A stretch of 64,000 nucleotides of DNA, taken from contig CAWKIA010000018.1 in NCBI GenBank assembly GCA_963849635.1, forward strand, positions 434,001-498,000. The letters run 5' to 3'. How positions within the stretch are numbered: the stretch's first letter is position 1; every line of letters starts with the position of its first letter. Shown in pieces: positions 54,502 through 62,755 of the stretch. The translations under genes and the position numbers were made by a program. The notes beneath the pieces are model-generated. The model was not told where the DNA came from and made no database searches. It was given only the letters and a program-made list of their open reading frames with translations. This DNA comes from CAVRUD01 sp963849635 (GTDB taxonomy: Bacteria > Chloroflexota > Chloroflexia > Thermomicrobiales > UBA6265).

Positions 54502-55548
54502 CTATCGGCGCCCAAATCGCACATGTATTCTGGCCATATAGTCGTCTTCCGAACCGTAGTCGAAGTGAGACGGTGCGAACCAGTCGTCGAACTTCGTGCG
54601 GCGCTCGGTCCCGCCGGTTCGGGCAGTGTCGACCAACCAGTCGATCGCCGGGCCAACTGTCTCCTCATAGCCTCCAACTGGAACGTAGCCGAGTCGTTCG
54701 GCCGCACGCATGTCGAGGACGATCGGATTGGCCGTGTTCCATGGGTGGTCGCCAAGAGATCCATCGTCCCCCTCGATCAACACCTCATCCCAACAATGAC
54801 CAAGATGCCGGGCGACGATGCGGGCAATCTCGATTGCGCTCGGGGCATCGGGATCGGCGGCGTTGAGGATGCGCTGGCCAGGGAGTGGCGCGACTGCCTC
54901 GATCAACGCGGCGATGTTGCTGGCGGCTGAGGTATGGTCGATGCTGGCGCCGTTGCGAGCAAGCAAGATTACTTTTCGCCGGTCCAGCACTCTCCGCACG
55001 AAAAACCATTCGCGCGGGTTAGATGCCCACGGACCGTGGATCTTTGATGCTCGAAGAATGGAAACGCGGTGACCGCTGTCGAGCAGGACGCGCTCGGCGG
55101 CGACCTTGTTCGGTCCGTAGCCCTCCCGCGAGTTGTAGTCCATCTCGCCCGGTGGCAATGTCGGCTGATCCTCGCGGATCGGACCCTCGAATTGAGGGGG
55201 CATGTCGGAATTCACATGATTGCCGTCGGCGTCGACGTAGACCGCCTTGCTCGACATCATCACCATTGCACCGACGTCACCGAGCACCGGCAGGAGCTGC
55301 CTGGCATGCGCGGCGGAAAAGCAGAGGCAATCGACCAGGAGATCAACTCCAGATCCAACAGCGGAGTTGAGTTCATCCGGCTGCTCGCGATCCGAGACCA
55401 TGTACCTGGCGCCAGCCCTCGTGAGTTCCTCAGGAACGCCTACAGGCCGCCGACCAGTGATGTCAACCGCCCACCCACTCGCCAACAGGCGGCGTGCGAC
55501 CGCCTGACCGACTGCGCCGGAACCTCCGAGAATCAGCACGCGAGCCAT
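54502..55548 (-). CDS. NAD-dependent epimerase/dehydratase family protein
   Basis: The 348-residue protein begins MARVLILGGSGAVGQAVARR, an extended-SDR nucleotide-binding motif, then LVDCLCFSAAHARQLL, MMSSKAVYVDADG and YGPNKVAAERVLL with the YxxxK catalytic pair. RASKIHGPWASNPREWFF and the C-terminal GYVPVGGYEETVGPAIDWLV also fit. It probably acts on an activated sugar or is an NADPH-dependent reductase; the substrate is unknown. ATG 55548 is preceded by GGAGGAA. An IS1182-family element is inserted 36 bp upstream, so any promoter located farther away is now separated from the gene. Confidence 0.88.
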   Translation of the reverse strand: MARVLILGGSGAVGQAVARRLLASGWAVDITGRRPVGVPEELTRAGARYMVSDREQPDELNSAVGSGVDLLVDCLCFSAAHARQLLPVLGDVGAMVMMSSKAVYVDADGNHVNSDMPPQFEGPIREDQPTLPPGEMDYNSREGYGPNKVAAERVLLDSGHRVSILRASKIHGPWASNPREWFFVRRVLDRRKVILLARNGASIDHTSAASNIAALIEAVAPLPGQRILNAADPDAPSAIEIARIVARHLGHCWDEVLIEGDDGSLGDHPWNTANPIVLDMRAAERLGYVPVGGYEETVGPAIDWLVDTARTGGTERRTKFDDWFAPSHFDYGSEDDYMARIHVRFGRR

Positions 55549-55580
55549 GGTTCCTCCATCATCAGCCTTCTGCTGACAAT

Positions 55581-55584
55581 TCTT
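55581..55584 (+). repeat. Left target-site duplication TCTT
   Basis: TCTT directly precedes the left terminal inverted repeat and is repeated at 58743-58746 directly after the right one, as expected for a 4-bp staggered insertion. Confidence 0.65.
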
Positions 55585-55600
55585 CAGCGTGTTGAAAAAG
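55585..55600 (+). repeat. Left terminal inverted repeat of the IS1182-family element
   Basis: CAGCGTGTTGAAAAAG, an exact inverted match of the right end. The next base differs between the two ends (G versus C) and the one after it agrees again, so the ends are identical over 16 bp and 17 of 18. Confidence 0.85.
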
Positions 55601-55719
55601 GCGGCGCCGGGTGCGCTGCACGGCCGAGGGCGCGGGTCAGCAGATTTCCTCACGCTCGGATACGATTGGGCGATCGTCGGTGCCCTTTCCCGCTGGGCGC
55701 GGGGAGAAGGAGGGGCGAC

Positions 55720-56982
55720 ATGAAGGTCGCCATCATCGGGGGCGGTATCGGCGGGATGACCCTCGCCCTCGCCCTCCACGACGCCGGCATCGACGACGTC
55801 GCGGTCTACGAGTCCGCCTCGGCTGTGAAGGTGTTGGGCGTTGGGATCAACGTCCTGCCCCACGCCGTGCGCGAGCTGACCGAACTCGGGCTCCTCGATG
55901 ACCTGACCGCGGTCGGCATTCCCACCGCCGAGTACGTCCTCTACTCCAAGCACGGGCAGCGGATCTGGGGCGAACCCCGCGGCCTGGCCGCCGGCTACCG
56001 CTGGCCGCAATTCTCCATCCACCGCGGCGAGTTGCTTGGGGTGCTTCATCGGGCTGTGCTCGCCCGGCTCGGCCCGGCTCGCGTCCACACCGGCCACCAC
56101 CTCGCCCGCTTTGGGCAGCAGGATGGCAAGGTCTGGGGCGAGTTCGTCGACCGGCAGCGCGGCGTCGTCGTGGGGCGGGTCGAGGCCGACCTGCTCGTGG
56201 GCTGCGACGGCGTCCACTCGGTCGTGCGCCAGGCGCTCTACCCGAACGAAGGGCCGCCCAAATGGAACGGCATCACGATGTGGCGGGGGCTCACCGAGGG
56301 GACGCCCTACCTGACCGGTCGCAGCATGCTCATGGCGGGGTACTCCGGCTGCCAGCTGGTCGTCTACCCGATCTCCAAACGTCTTGAGGACCAGGGCCGG
56401 GCGCTGATCAACTGGGTGACGAACGTCCGCACCGCCGAAGGCCGCCCGATGCCGGAGCAGGATTGGGTGCACGCGGCAAGTCACGAGGAGGCCGTCGCCC
56501 CGTTTGCCGCGTTCACGTTTCCCTTCCTCGACGTGCCGGCCCTCATCCGCGCCGCATCGGTGGTCTACCAGTACCCGATGGTGGATCGGGACCCGCTGCC
56601 GACCTGGGATTTTGGCCGGGTCACGCTGCTGGGCGACGCCGCCCACCCGATGTACCCGCGCGGGGCGAATGGGGCCTCGCAGGCGATCCTCGACGCCCGG
56701 CACCTGGCCCGCGAGTTGGCGCTGCGGCCCTCCGTCGAGGCGGCGGTGGCGGCCTACGACGCCGAGCGTCGCCCGGCCACCGCGGGCGTCGTTTTGGCCA
56801 ATCGCCGGAACGGGCCGGAGCGGCCGCTCGACCTCGTGGAAGCGCGCGCGCCCGACGGCTTCGCCGACCTCGACGACGTCATCAGCCGCGCCGAGCTGGA
56901 AGAGATTTCCCGAAACTACCGGCGCACCGCCGGCTTCGATCCCGAGACCCTCAACCGCCGACCCTCGTTGTCGGTCCGCTAG
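55720..56982 (+). CDS. FAD-dependent monooxygenase-like oxidoreductase (transposon passenger)
   Basis: The 420-residue protein starts VAIIGGGIGGMTLALALHDA (GxGxxG for FAD), then GVGINVLPHAVRELTELG, VGCDGVHSVVR, and TLLGDAAHPMYPRGANGASQ with the GD motif. This is a class A flavoprotein hydroxylase, closest in type to PhzS-like flavin oxidoreductases. ATG 55720 is preceded by AAGGAGGGG at good spacing. It lies between the two ends of the IS1182-family element, upstream of the transposase and in the same direction. Its role for the element is unknown: it might give the host a trait such as detoxification of an aromatic or antibiotic compound. Confidence 0.88.
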   Translation: MKVAIIGGGIGGMTLALALHDAGIDDVAVYESASAVKVLGVGINVLPHAVRELTELGLLDDLTAVGIPTAEYVLYSKHGQRIWGEPRGLAAGYRWPQFSIHRGELLGVLHRAVLARLGPARVHTGHHLARFGQQDGKVWGEFVDRQRGVVVGRVEADLLVGCDGVHSVVRQALYPNEGPPKWNGITMWRGLTEGTPYLTGRSMLMAGYSGCQLVVYPISKRLEDQGRALINWVTNVRTAEGRPMPEQDWVHAASHEEAVAPFAAFTFPFLDVPALIRAASVVYQYPMVDRDPLPTWDFGRVTLLGDAAHPMYPRGANGASQAILDARHLARELALRPSVEAAVAAYDAERRPATAGVVLANRRNGPERPLDLVEARAPDGFADLDDVISRAELEEISRNYRRTAGFDPETLNRRPSLSVR

Positions 56983-57112
56983 GGCGCCCGCCGCTGGGCC
57001 GGCGCGGTCGATCCGCGATGGGGTCCCAGCTCATCTCGGCAACGGCGCCGCCAAGGCTTATGGTGGTAGGCCGTGCGTCGTTCCGCATGCGAACTCGGTT
57101 CAGGAGCCCGCC

Positions 57113-58663
57113 ATGCTCGGTCCCGCCAAACCCCGCCGCCTGGACCAGCCGATCGCCGTCTCGCTCGAGGCCCTCGTTCCGCCGACCAACTTCTATCGCC
57201 ACCTGGAGGCCACGCTCGACTTGGGCTTCGTCCGCGACTGGGTGCACGAACGGTATGCCGATCGAGGGCGGCCCAGCATCGACCCCGTGGTGTTCTTCAA
57301 GCTCCAGCTCGTCATGTTCTTCGAGGGCATTCGGTCGGAGCGCAAGCTGATCGAGACCGCCTCGCTGCACCTCGCCCACCGCTGGTACCTTGGCTACCCG
57401 CTCGATGAAGACCTCCCCGACCACTCCAGCTTGACGCGCATCCGGCAGCGACTCGGTCTCGCCGTCTTCGCGCGGTTCTTCGAGCAGGTCGTCGACCTCT
57501 GTCAGGAGGCGGGGCTCGTCTGGGGCAACGAACTCTTCTTCGACGCGACCCGGGTGCGGGCCGACGCCGCCCTCAGGTCCCTCGTCCCGCGCTTTTACCA
57601 CGAGACCACGACCCACGTCGCCGAGCTCTTCGCCGAGGGTCAGCCCGTGGGCGGCGGGGACGACACCGACCCAGGCGCGCCGCCACCGCCTGCAGCCGGG
57701 TCTGGTTCGGGCGAGAACCTGCTGCCCTGGCCCGGACAGCCACCGTCGGCGGGAGCATCGGCGGCGGCCGAGCGCCCGCGGTGGGATCTGTTGGCGGAGC
57801 GGCGGCTCGACCCGGCGCGGCCGGCCGTTCGGGGCTACCAGCGGGTGTCCGACTGGTGGGTGAGTGCGACCGACCCCGGTGCTTCGCCGATGCGCGCCGA
57901 CGGCCGGGCGGTCTTGGGTTACCACGACCATTACGTCGTCGACGGCGGCCGGGCCCGCATCATCCTGGCGGCGCTGGTGACACCGGCCGATGTGATGGAG
58001 AACCAGCCGATGCAGGATCTGCTCTGGCGGGTCCGCTTCCGGCGCAAACTCCATCCGCGCCAGGTCACCGGCGACACCACCTACGGCACGGTCGAGAACA
58101 TCGTCGCCATCGAAGATCAGCACATCCGAGCCTACGTCCCCTTACCTGACCTCGACCATCGGACGCCGTACTACGGCCCGTCGCGCTTCCGCTACGACGC
58201 CGCGCAGGACGAATACCGCTGTCCGGAGGGGCACCCAATGGGTCGCTTGGTCATCCGACCCGAGGAAGCCGCCGTCGTCTACCGCGCCGCGGCCGCGACC
58301 TGCAACGCCTGCCCGGTCAAGCCGGCCTGCACGGCGAGCACGCAGGGGCGGACGGTGCGGCGCTCCGTCCACGCCGACTACCTAGAGCGCGTCCACGACT
58401 ACCACGCCACGGAGGCGTACAAAAAGGCGATGCGCAAGCGGCAGGTTTGGGTCGAGCCGATGTTCGCCGAGGCCAAGGACTGGCACGGGCTGCGCCGATT
58501 CCGGTTACGCGGGCTCGCGAACGTCAATATCGAAGGATTGATGGTCGCGGCGGGCCAAAATCTCAAGCGGTGGCTCGCGGCGATGGGTTGGGGCAGGCGC
58601 CACGCCCCGTGCGGGAGCTTGGTGGCCCGCCCCGCGCCGCCCCTGCGGCTCGCAACCACCTGA
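57113..58663 (+). CDS. IS1182-family transposase
   Basis: The 516-residue protein has the N-terminal DUF772-like DNA-binding part (PTNFYRHLEATLDLGFVRDW; PVVFFKLQLVMFFEGIRSER; LGYPLDEDLPDHSSLTRI) and the DDE catalytic residues: Asp in FFDATRVRADA, Asp in VTGDTTYGTVENI and Glu in EPMFAEAKDWHGLRRFRLRG. The cysteine cluster CNACPVKPACT is typical of IS1182. A Pro/Gly-rich insertion occurs around residues 180-220. ATG 57113 is used since AGGAG lies six bases upstream and the family N-terminus begins there; the frame is open far upstream but overlaps the passenger gene out of frame. Confidence 0.93.
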   Translation: MLGPAKPRRLDQPIAVSLEALVPPTNFYRHLEATLDLGFVRDWVHERYADRGRPSIDPVVFFKLQLVMFFEGIRSERKLIETASLHLAHRWYLGYPLDEDLPDHSSLTRIRQRLGLAVFARFFEQVVDLCQEAGLVWGNELFFDATRVRADAALRSLVPRFYHETTTHVAELFAEGQPVGGGDDTDPGAPPPPAAGSGSGENLLPWPGQPPSAGASAAAERPRWDLLAERRLDPARPAVRGYQRVSDWWVSATDPGASPMRADGRAVLGYHDHYVVDGGRARIILAALVTPADVMENQPMQDLLWRVRFRRKLHPRQVTGDTTYGTVENIVAIEDQHIRAYVPLPDLDHRTPYYGPSRFRYDAAQDEYRCPEGHPMGRLVIRPEEAAVVYRAAAATCNACPVKPACTASTQGRTVRRSVHADYLERVHDYHATEAYKKAMRKRQVWVEPMFAEAKDWHGLRRFRLRGLANVNIEGLMVAAGQNLKRWLAAMGWGRRHAPCGSLVARPAPPLRLATT

Positions 58664-58726
58664 AGATAGCTGGCGTTTCCGCCGAGAGCGGAGGTCGCGC
58701 GATCCTGCCCGCTTGCTCCTCCTGGG

Positions 58727-58742
58727 CTTTTTCAACACGCTG
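58727..58742 (-). repeat. Right terminal inverted repeat of the IS1182-family element
   Basis: CTTTTTCAACACGCTG on the plus strand, the exact reverse complement of the left repeat at 55585-55600. It is followed by TCTT at 58743-58746. Confidence 0.85.
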
Positions 58743-58746
58743 TCTT
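58743..58746 (+). repeat. Right target-site duplication TCTT
   Basis: This matches the TCTT at 55581-55584 on the other side of the element. Confidence 0.65.
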
Positions 58747-58749
58747 ATT

Positions 58750-58767
58750 ATCCGCATATCTGCGGAT
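58750..58767. promoter_or_regulatory. Palindrome that may have controlled the epimerase gene
   Basis: ATCCGCA (58750-58756) and TGCGGAT (58761-58767) form an 18-bp palindrome with a 4-bp centre. If the IS and one TCTT copy are removed it would lie about 45-60 bp upstream of the epimerase start codon, a usual operator position. Its protein partner is unknown. Confidence 0.4.
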
Positions 58768-59199
58768 CGCCGAGATTCCCAGCATGCGATCATTGACGAA
58801 GCAAGTCGCTTTATCATCACTTTTGAGACAGCCTTGAAGAGCCTCCATACCCCGACGGTCGCGACCGACGCGCACGCCCGTCGCGACGCTCCCCCACCGG
58901 TGCTGACGCGGCCGCATACCGCTTCGACTGCAGCGCCCTACCCACGGTTCGTGCATGATCAGGAGCCATCATCGGGCATCGCGTCGGGAGCACGACCGGT
59001 CGTGGCCCGCCGAGCGCCGCGCCAGCCGACATGAGCAGCTCGTCCATCTGCCGTTGTCGTCCTGGGAGTGGAACGGCGCCGCCACTCCTGCGAGACGATC
59101 AGGAGCAGAGGCCATCAGATCGCCGCATCCGCCAAGGACTGCACCACCGGCCGGGTCGGTCCGCGCCTCGGGCTCGGCCGGCGGGCGGCGGATACGGAA
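58768..59199. other. Intergenic region right of the IS element
   Basis: This 432-bp stretch has no convincing gene. The reading frames present are arginine- and proline-rich and lack ribosome binding sites. GC rises toward the LuxR gene. It could be remnant sequence or a junction between two chromosomal blocks. Confidence 0.5.
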
Positions 59200-61890
59200 T
59201 CAGACCAGGCCGCGCCGGCGGGCCTGGTCGACGGCCTGCGTGCGGTTGGCGGCCCCCAGCTTGCTGAGGATGTTGCTGAGGTGCTTCTTGACGGTCTTCT
59301 CGGTGATGAACAGCTGCTGCCCGATCTCCCGATTCGGCAGACCCGTCGCCACCAAGCGCAGGACTTCCACCTCCCGCTCGCTCAGCGCATCCAGGCGGTC
59401 GTTCTGGGGTGTGGACGGCTGCGCGGCCGACCCGTCGATGGCGGCGAGGAGGCGCACCGCGTAGTCACGGTGGCTCCCGCGGGCGGCGGCGTGGCGCAGC
59501 AGGAGCGCGACGGCCTCTCCCTCGTCGGCAAAGGCGCGGACGTACCCTCCCGGTTCCCCCAGCACCAGCGCCCGGTCCAACGCCGCGAGGGCGGCAGCGT
59601 GGTCGCCGTCCGCCTTGTGGGCCAGCGCCTGCAGGACGGTGATCTCGACGAGGTCGCCGTGCCGGCCCTGGTCGGCGGCGTGGGCGGCGATGGCGTCGAG
59701 GAGCGTGAGGGCGTAGGCAGCGCGGTCGTCGGCGAGCAGGAGGCGGACGAAGGTCAGGTGCTCGACCTGGCGCTCGTAGCGCGGCGGCAGGTACGGGTCG
59801 AGATCGCAGCTCTCGGCCCATCGGCGGGCCAGCGGCAATCGTCCGGAGGCCAGCCAGAACCGGGCTTGCACGGCGCGCGCATCGCGCACAAACTTCTGCC
59901 ACTGCGATTGGGTCGCGTGGTCAATGGCCCGCTCGACGTCGTCGAAGGCGGTATCGGCGTCGCCTCGCGCCCAGGCCACGCGCGCCAACCCGAGGTCGGT
60001 CCAGCCGCGAAAGCCGTCGTGCTTCGTCTGGACGGCGACGGCGTCGGCGCGCCGGAAGGTCCGCTCGGCGTCGTCGAGCAGGTTCCACTCGACGCAGATA
60101 TCACCCAGGCGGTGCAACGCATGCAAACTTTGCATCTCGTCCTGCCGGTCGGCGATCGTGCAGCACCGCTGTAACAGGACCGTGGCTTCCGGCAACCTCC
60201 CCCGCTGCACTAACACTCCGCCGGAATACGCCATCTCTATGAAGCCAAGCCACGCAAAACGGCCGCTTTCCAGGGCGATCCGGACGCGCGCGAGAGTTGC
60301 CTCGGCCATTGCACAGTCGCCAGCCCAGTAGTACGCCGATCCAAGCAGGGCGAGTGCATGAGACCGCTCGTCCGCGCGGTCGTCAGGCAGGAGGCCGAGG
60401 GCCCGGGTGGCGTGGTCGATCGCCGCTGCCGGGTCTTGCCTAGCTAAACTCAGGAGTAAATGGACCAGTTGGACAAGACCGATCGAGGCGCGGTCGCCGG
60501 AAAGCGTCCAGGCCTCCTCCGCGATGCGCAGCGGGGACACGGTATCGTGTGGGCGGCCGAGGCGGATCGCGGAAAAGGCGAGGTAGTACGCCAGGATTGG
60601 GCTGCGCGCGAGCACGTGGTCTGGCAGCCCCCGTAGCCAATCGAACAGGGGCCGCCCCCGGTCCTGCTCGTAGAGGTCGTCGGCAACCTGCACCAGGAGC
60701 CGTGCCGCCCGCTCCCAGTCCCGTGCAGCGACCGCATGCCGTGCCGCATCCTCGACGAGCCCCTGTCCCTCCAGCCAGGTCGCCGCTCGCCGGTGCAAGC
60801 CGAGCAGCTCCTCCTCCCCTACCGCCTGCACCAACCGCTCGCGCAACACGTCGGCAAACAGGTGGTGGTAGCGGTACCAGCGGCCGACGTGGTCCAGACC
60901 GACGACGAACAGCCGCTCCTGCTCCAGTTGCCGGATCGTTGCCGCCCCGTCCTCTCTCCCGGTCACCGCGTCGCAGAACGCCCCGCTGAACCGATCGAGG
61001 ATCGATGTCTGGAGCAGGAACGTCTGGACCGCCGCCGGCTGCCGGTCGATCACCTCCTCCCAGAGGTAGGACTCGATCGGCCGGACGTTGCCGGAAAACT
61101 CCGCGGCGAAGCGACGGACCCGCTCCGGGGATTGCCCGCGCAAGACGTGGCCGACCAGCTGCAATCCGGTCACCCACCCCTCCGCCCGCTCATTCAGCGT
61201 ACCGACCTCGCCCGGCGTCACCGCTACGCCGTCGGTCCGTTGCAGCAGATCGCGCGCCTCCTCGTCGCTGAAGCGCAGGTCCCTCGGCCCCAATTCGAGG
61301 AGATCCCGGCGACCGCGCAGCCGCGCCAGCGGCAGGGGAGGGGCGGTCCGGGCCAGGATGAAGAGGCGCATGGCGGGTGGCAAGTTCGGCAGCAGCGTCC
61401 CCATCGCCTCGTGGATGGCCGGTTCCTGGATGACATGGTAATCGTCGAGCACTAGGGCGAAGGGACGTGTCGTGGGCGCGACATCGGCCAGCAGCGAGCG
61501 GACGATCACGTGGGCCGACGGCGGAATTGGTCCGCCGAGCAGCGCGTGCGAACCGGCCGCGGCGGCCGGCTCGACCGCCTGGATGGCGGCGACGACGAGG
61601 GCGAAGAAGTCCAGGGGGTCGTTGTCGTAGGTATCGAGCGAGACCCAGGCGGTGGGGAGTCCGGAGAGGCTCAACCCGTGGGCGACCAGGGTCGACTTGC
61701 CGTAGCCGGCGGGGGCAGAGACCAGCGTCACGGGGGCATCGGCGGCGGCAATGAGATCGAGCAAGTGCCGCCGGGCGACCAGCGAGGGACGCAGCCGGGG
61801 GGCACTCACTTTGGTCGTCAGCATGCGACCGCGTGGCGCCAGCGCGGGCGCGTCGAGATGAGGGAAGGGCTCGGCAGTGGCAGCTGTCAT
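59200..61890 (-). CDS. LuxR-family (MalT/LAL-type) transcriptional regulator
   Basis: The 896-residue protein has an N-terminal STAND-type NTPase with Walker A SAPAGYGKSTLVAHG and VLDDYHVIQEPAIHEAM. A long helical repeat region follows (TPR-like, for example AALAALDRALVLGEPGGYVR). The C-terminus is a GerE/LuxR DNA-binding domain, LSEREVEVLRLVATGLPNRE then QQLFITEKTVKKHLSNIL. Such proteins sense ligands through the repeats. ATG 61890 overlaps a perfect palindrome (61897-61879), and TATAGT lies just upstream, so the mRNA may have almost no leader. The target genes are not obvious. Confidence 0.9.
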   Translation of the reverse strand: MTAATAEPFPHLDAPALAPRGRMLTTKVSAPRLRPSLVARRHLLDLIAAADAPVTLVSAPAGYGKSTLVAHGLSLSGLPTAWVSLDTYDNDPLDFFALVVAAIQAVEPAAAAGSHALLGGPIPPSAHVIVRSLLADVAPTTRPFALVLDDYHVIQEPAIHEAMGTLLPNLPPAMRLFILARTAPPLPLARLRGRRDLLELGPRDLRFSDEEARDLLQRTDGVAVTPGEVGTLNERAEGWVTGLQLVGHVLRGQSPERVRRFAAEFSGNVRPIESYLWEEVIDRQPAAVQTFLLQTSILDRFSGAFCDAVTGREDGAATIRQLEQERLFVVGLDHVGRWYRYHHLFADVLRERLVQAVGEEELLGLHRRAATWLEGQGLVEDAARHAVAARDWERAARLLVQVADDLYEQDRGRPLFDWLRGLPDHVLARSPILAYYLAFSAIRLGRPHDTVSPLRIAEEAWTLSGDRASIGLVQLVHLLLSLARQDPAAAIDHATRALGLLPDDRADERSHALALLGSAYYWAGDCAMAEATLARVRIALESGRFAWLGFIEMAYSGGVLVQRGRLPEATVLLQRCCTIADRQDEMQSLHALHRLGDICVEWNLLDDAERTFRRADAVAVQTKHDGFRGWTDLGLARVAWARGDADTAFDDVERAIDHATQSQWQKFVRDARAVQARFWLASGRLPLARRWAESCDLDPYLPPRYERQVEHLTFVRLLLADDRAAYALTLLDAIAAHAADQGRHGDLVEITVLQALAHKADGDHAAALAALDRALVLGEPGGYVRAFADEGEAVALLLRHAAARGSHRDYAVRLLAAIDGSAAQPSTPQNDRLDALSEREVEVLRLVATGLPNREIGQQLFITEKTVKKHLSNILSKLGAANRTQAVDQARRRGLV

Positions 61891-61897
61891 AGCTGCC
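61879..61897. promoter_or_regulatory. Palindrome over the start codon of the LuxR-type gene
   Basis: GGCAGCT (61879-61885) and AGCTGCC (61891-61897) form a perfect 7-bp inverted repeat around GTCAT; the ATG (61890-61888) lies in the loop. A TATAGT -10 box (61907-61902) lies five bases upstream. It may be an autoregulatory operator or an mRNA hairpin limiting translation. Confidence 0.4.
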
Positions 61898-61944
61898 AAA
61901 CTATAGGTGAGTTGGCGGCGTCGTGGAAAAACGGTAAAGCCCCG

Positions 61945-62313
61945 TCAGGCACCACTCGCCCCGGACGCCCGCCAGCCGGTCACGGAGACCTCGCCCGTCT
62001 CCCAGTCGGCCCAGACGCAGGCGGAGGAGATCGCGCCGCTGACCGTCCGCATCTGCGCGAACCCCAGCACCGTCGCCGTCTTCGTCGTTGTCAGCAGGTT
62101 GGAGTACGTCGTCAGGTTGGCCGCCGTCGTGTACTGATGACGATAGGTGGAGCAGGTCGGCTCCAGTGCTTTCATCTCGCGCTCGAGCCGGTCCAGCTCC
62201 GCCGTGACCTCGCCGGCGAAATCGCGGATGTAGTTGGCAATCGTCTCCGGTGTCCAACCGATCAAGCGGCCCGCTTCTTTCGGACGCGTCTCGTGCATCG
62301 GTCGGCGGGTCAT
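61945..62313 (-). CDS. Hypothetical small protein
   Basis: This 122-residue protein starts MTRRPMHETRPKEAGRLIGW. A helical region, TIANYIRDFAGEVTAELDRL and EREMKALE, is followed by a Thr-rich middle (TTAANLTTYSNLLTTTKTAT) and a small C-terminal part (VWADWETGEVSVTGW). GAGGA lies about six bases upstream of the ATG. No domain was recognised and there is no signal peptide. It lies 54 bases upstream of the LuxR-type gene on the same strand, so it may be co-transcribed. Confidence 0.55.
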   Translation of the reverse strand: MTRRPMHETRPKEAGRLIGWTPETIANYIRDFAGEVTAELDRLEREMKALEPTCSTYRHQYTTAANLTTYSNLLTTTKTATVLGFAQMRTVSGAISSACVWADWETGEVSVTGWRASGASGA

Positions 62314-62703
62314 GTCGGTCCTCGGGGGTCCCCTGATCGGCCGGCGCGCCGCCGGTCGGGCGCGCCGATGAACCCCGTCGGGGTGGGTGTATCCGCCACG
62401 CGAAGCCGCGGTGGGGTGTCCGGAGATACTACGCACGACCGGCTCCACCGGATCACGGACGGGGGCCCGCCGCGAATTCTGGGCTACACGAGCGCGTCGC
62501 CCGTACGCCGTGGCGTCCACGCCAGGGGGGCCGTCGCCTCCAGGACCGGCCCGCCGCACCATCGACAGAGCTTGTGCGCCACTGGGCAGGACTCCTCAAA
62601 AACTGCGGATGCCACGGTTCGGCTTCGCGCGGTCGCGGCACCAGCACGCCAGCGCCGTAGGAATCGTGGAATAACGATTGTCCGAGCTTTGCGAGGGTAG
62701 CGC

Positions 62704-62732
62704 GACGGGCCGGGGATGGTTCCCGGCCCGTC
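62704..62732 (-). terminator. Hairpin downstream of the secreted protein gene
   Basis: GACGGGCCGGG (62704-62714) pairs perfectly with CCCGGCCCGTC (62722-62732) across a 7-nt loop. There is no T-run. It is 24 bases beyond the stop of the gene at 62756-63334. The rest of the 62314-62755 gap shows no gene I can support. Confidence 0.6.
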
Positions 62733-62755
62733 CGTGCGATCGGTCGTGCTGGTCG

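Larger units (their letters stand above)
55585..58742 (+). mobile_element. IS1182-family element carrying a flavin monooxygenase-like passenger gene
   Basis: The 3158-bp element is delimited by CAGCGTGTTGAAAAAG at 55585-55600 and its exact inverted copy at 58727-58742. TCTT duplications at 55581-55584 and 58743-58746 flank it. It contains two genes in the same orientation: the flavin monooxygenase-like gene (55720-56982) and an IS1182-type transposase (57113-58663). Elements that carry non-transposition genes are sometimes called transporter IS. The inside is GC-rich and its transposase frame is unbroken, so recent activity is plausible. It interrupts the sequence between the epimerase gene and its upstream region. 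Confidence 0.85.

Noticed and set aside
55549..56703. Long open frame on the minus strand upstream of the epimerase gene
   Set aside because: It is the antisense shadow of the flavin oxidoreductase gene and crosses an IS end. The epimerase family begins at 55548.
56504..57112. Transposase frame open about 200 codons upstream of its start
   Set aside because: This stretch overlaps the passenger oxidoreductase out of frame, is arginine- and proline-rich, and the family N-terminus and ribosome binding site are at 57113.
56951..58123. 390-codon minus-strand frame opposite the transposase
   Set aside because: It is an antisense shadow in very GC-rich DNA with no recognisable domain.
61510..62700. 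396-codon plus-strand frame opposite the LuxR-type and small genes
   Set aside because: It crosses several genes on the other strand and is rich in Arg and Gly without domains.
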